NCBI GenBank assembly: GCA_965220415.1
Contig: OZ244829.1
Span: 1-64,000, forward strand
Reading direction: 5' to 3'
Origin: JAJDTR01 sp965220415
GTDB lineage: Bacteria; Poribacteria; WGA-4E; JAJDTR01
DNA: 64,000 bases
Shown: positions 63,386 through 64,000 of the stretch, one piece after another
Numbering within the stretch: position 1 is the first letter of the stretch
Layout of the letters: each line of letters opens with the position of its first letter
Made by a program: the position numbers and the translations under genes
The notes under the pieces: generated by a model
The model's database searches: none
The model's input: only the letters and a program-made list of their open reading frames with translations
Told to the model about the DNA's origin: nothing

Positions 63386-64000
63386 ATGAAACGCTTTTGT
63401 CTCGCTCTACTCACGCTGCTGATGTTCAGTTCGCCGGCATTCGCCGATGTTGTTCACCTCAAGAACGGTACAAAAATCGAGGGGTTGATTATCGAGTATT
63501 GGGAAACATTCGAGGTTGACGGCAGCGACAATATCACTGTCAACGCGCCGGAAGCCAAGAGGTTGAGGGAAACGTTTGAGGTTCAAACGGAAGACGGAGA
63601 GGTGCATACCGTGCGCAGAGAAGATGTTGAAAAAATCGTGCGGGTTGCGCGGAATATTTCGCAAGAGATTTTGGACGATATAGGTCGGCGTCACCCGTCG
63701 CCGTTGGAAGAGGAGCTGAACGAAGAATCTATATATTATGTAGGTGACCTATTGGGTTCTGAAGTGGCGTTTAAGGCTGTCAGTCGGAAAAATCCCGGGT
63801 TGGCGCTAGGTCTCTCGCTGCTCATCCCCGGAACGGGGCAACTCTACACCGGTGATTACGTTGATAGCTCCGTCCACCTGTTTGCGGCTACATTTGGGTG
63901 GGACAATTATAGCAGGACAAAGTCCAAAGCCACACTGATCGGTTGTGTGGGCATTCACATTATCTCCGCAGGTAAAGCCATGCTCAAAGCACGTCGATTC
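63386..64000 (+). CDS. Exported/membrane protein of unknown function (3' end outside window)
   Basis: The ATG at 63386, with AAAGGAAA upstream, begins a frame open to the right edge (205 codons). A clear signal peptide (MKRFCLALLTLLMFSSPAFA) comes first. A small beta segment follows (DVVHLKNGTKIEGLIIEYW), common in Poribacteria-type exported proteins. A charged region leads to NPGLALGLSLLIPGTGQLYTGDY, a glycine-rich hydrophobic helix like those of TM2/DUF5683-type membrane proteins ('P-G-x-GQ-xY'). A final hydrophobic stretch (ATLIGCVGIHIIS) is at the edge. The function is not known. Confidence 0.75.
   Translation, partial: MKRFCLALLTLLMFSSPAFADVVHLKNGTKIEGLIIEYWETFEVDGSDNITVNAPEAKRLRETFEVQTEDGEVHTVRREDVEKIVRVARNISQEILDDIGRRHPSPLEEELNEESIYYVGDLLGSEVAFKAVSRKNPGLALGLSLLIPGTGQLYTGDYVDSSVHLFAATFGWDNYSRTKSKATLIGCVGIHIISAGKAMLKARRF

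Overview
The window looks like a chromosomal piece of an uncultured, free-living or host-associated bacterium with a repeat-rich genome. Moderate GC, dense miniature repeats, large HEAT-repeat proteins, ECF sigma factors fused to BNR propellers, and M56/BlaR1-type receptors with long C-terminal additions are all reminiscent of Candidatus Poribacteria and related candidate phyla. That placement is inference: there is no rRNA and I could not run a search. UGA is an ordinary stop for other genes here and Trp is UGG, so the code is standard.

Layout. 1-2.0 kb: MFS transporter tail, tRNA-Leu(CAG), homocysteine S-methyltransferase. 2.0-4.1 kb: a ParB-like gene pair bracketed by a duplicated 3' end of a HEAT-repeat gene. 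4.1-11.5 kb: a tightly coupled minus-strand operon of alpha-2-macroglobulin, an EEP-family membrane phosphodiesterase and a HEAT protein. 12.1-13.7 kb: RidA-FabV operon with a palindromic operator at its promoter. 14.0-28.9 kb: a defence island beginning at tRNA-Leu(CAA). It carries a DUF3800 protein, a fused HEPN-MNT protein, an orphan antitoxin, a PARIS-like AAA ATPase/TOPRIM pair, and a type III restriction-modification locus. In that locus mod is followed by a 1215-residue solenoid gene, a PIN nuclease, an IS110 insertion and a frameshifted res. 29.4-31.3 kb: sugar-phosphate isomerase-like protein and D-2-hydroxyacid dehydrogenase. 32.7-40.5 kb: two tandem glnD paralogues separated by two paralogous membrane coiled-coil proteins. 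40.6-45.5 kb: orphan PotA-like ATPase, medium-chain reductase, beta-propeller protein. 45.6-51.7 kb: transmembrane sigma factor-propeller fusion, a decayed M56 receptor pseudogene, a nucleotidyltransferase. 51.8-56.4 kb: GntR-ABC transporter operon. 57.3-61.7 kb: a membrane protein and a BlaI/BlaR1-like pair. 62.4-64 kb: STAS protein and a truncated membrane protein gene.

The most striking signal is in the alpha-2-macroglobulin gene. Its reading frame is interrupted by a single in-frame TGA exactly at the thioester cysteine codon (YPYG-stop-VEQ in place of YPYGCxEQ). The frame then stays open for 452 codons, and a 7-bp hairpin with a GGUCUU loop lies 20 nt after the UGA. This fits a bacterial SECIS element, so the protein is predicted to be a selenoprotein that would form an internal selenoester instead of a thioester.

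The intergenic space is dominated by miniature repeats, called families A-H here. Several have clear terminal inverted repeats, and one (D) is nested in another (E) with a 5-bp target duplication. They account for most long gaps between genes.
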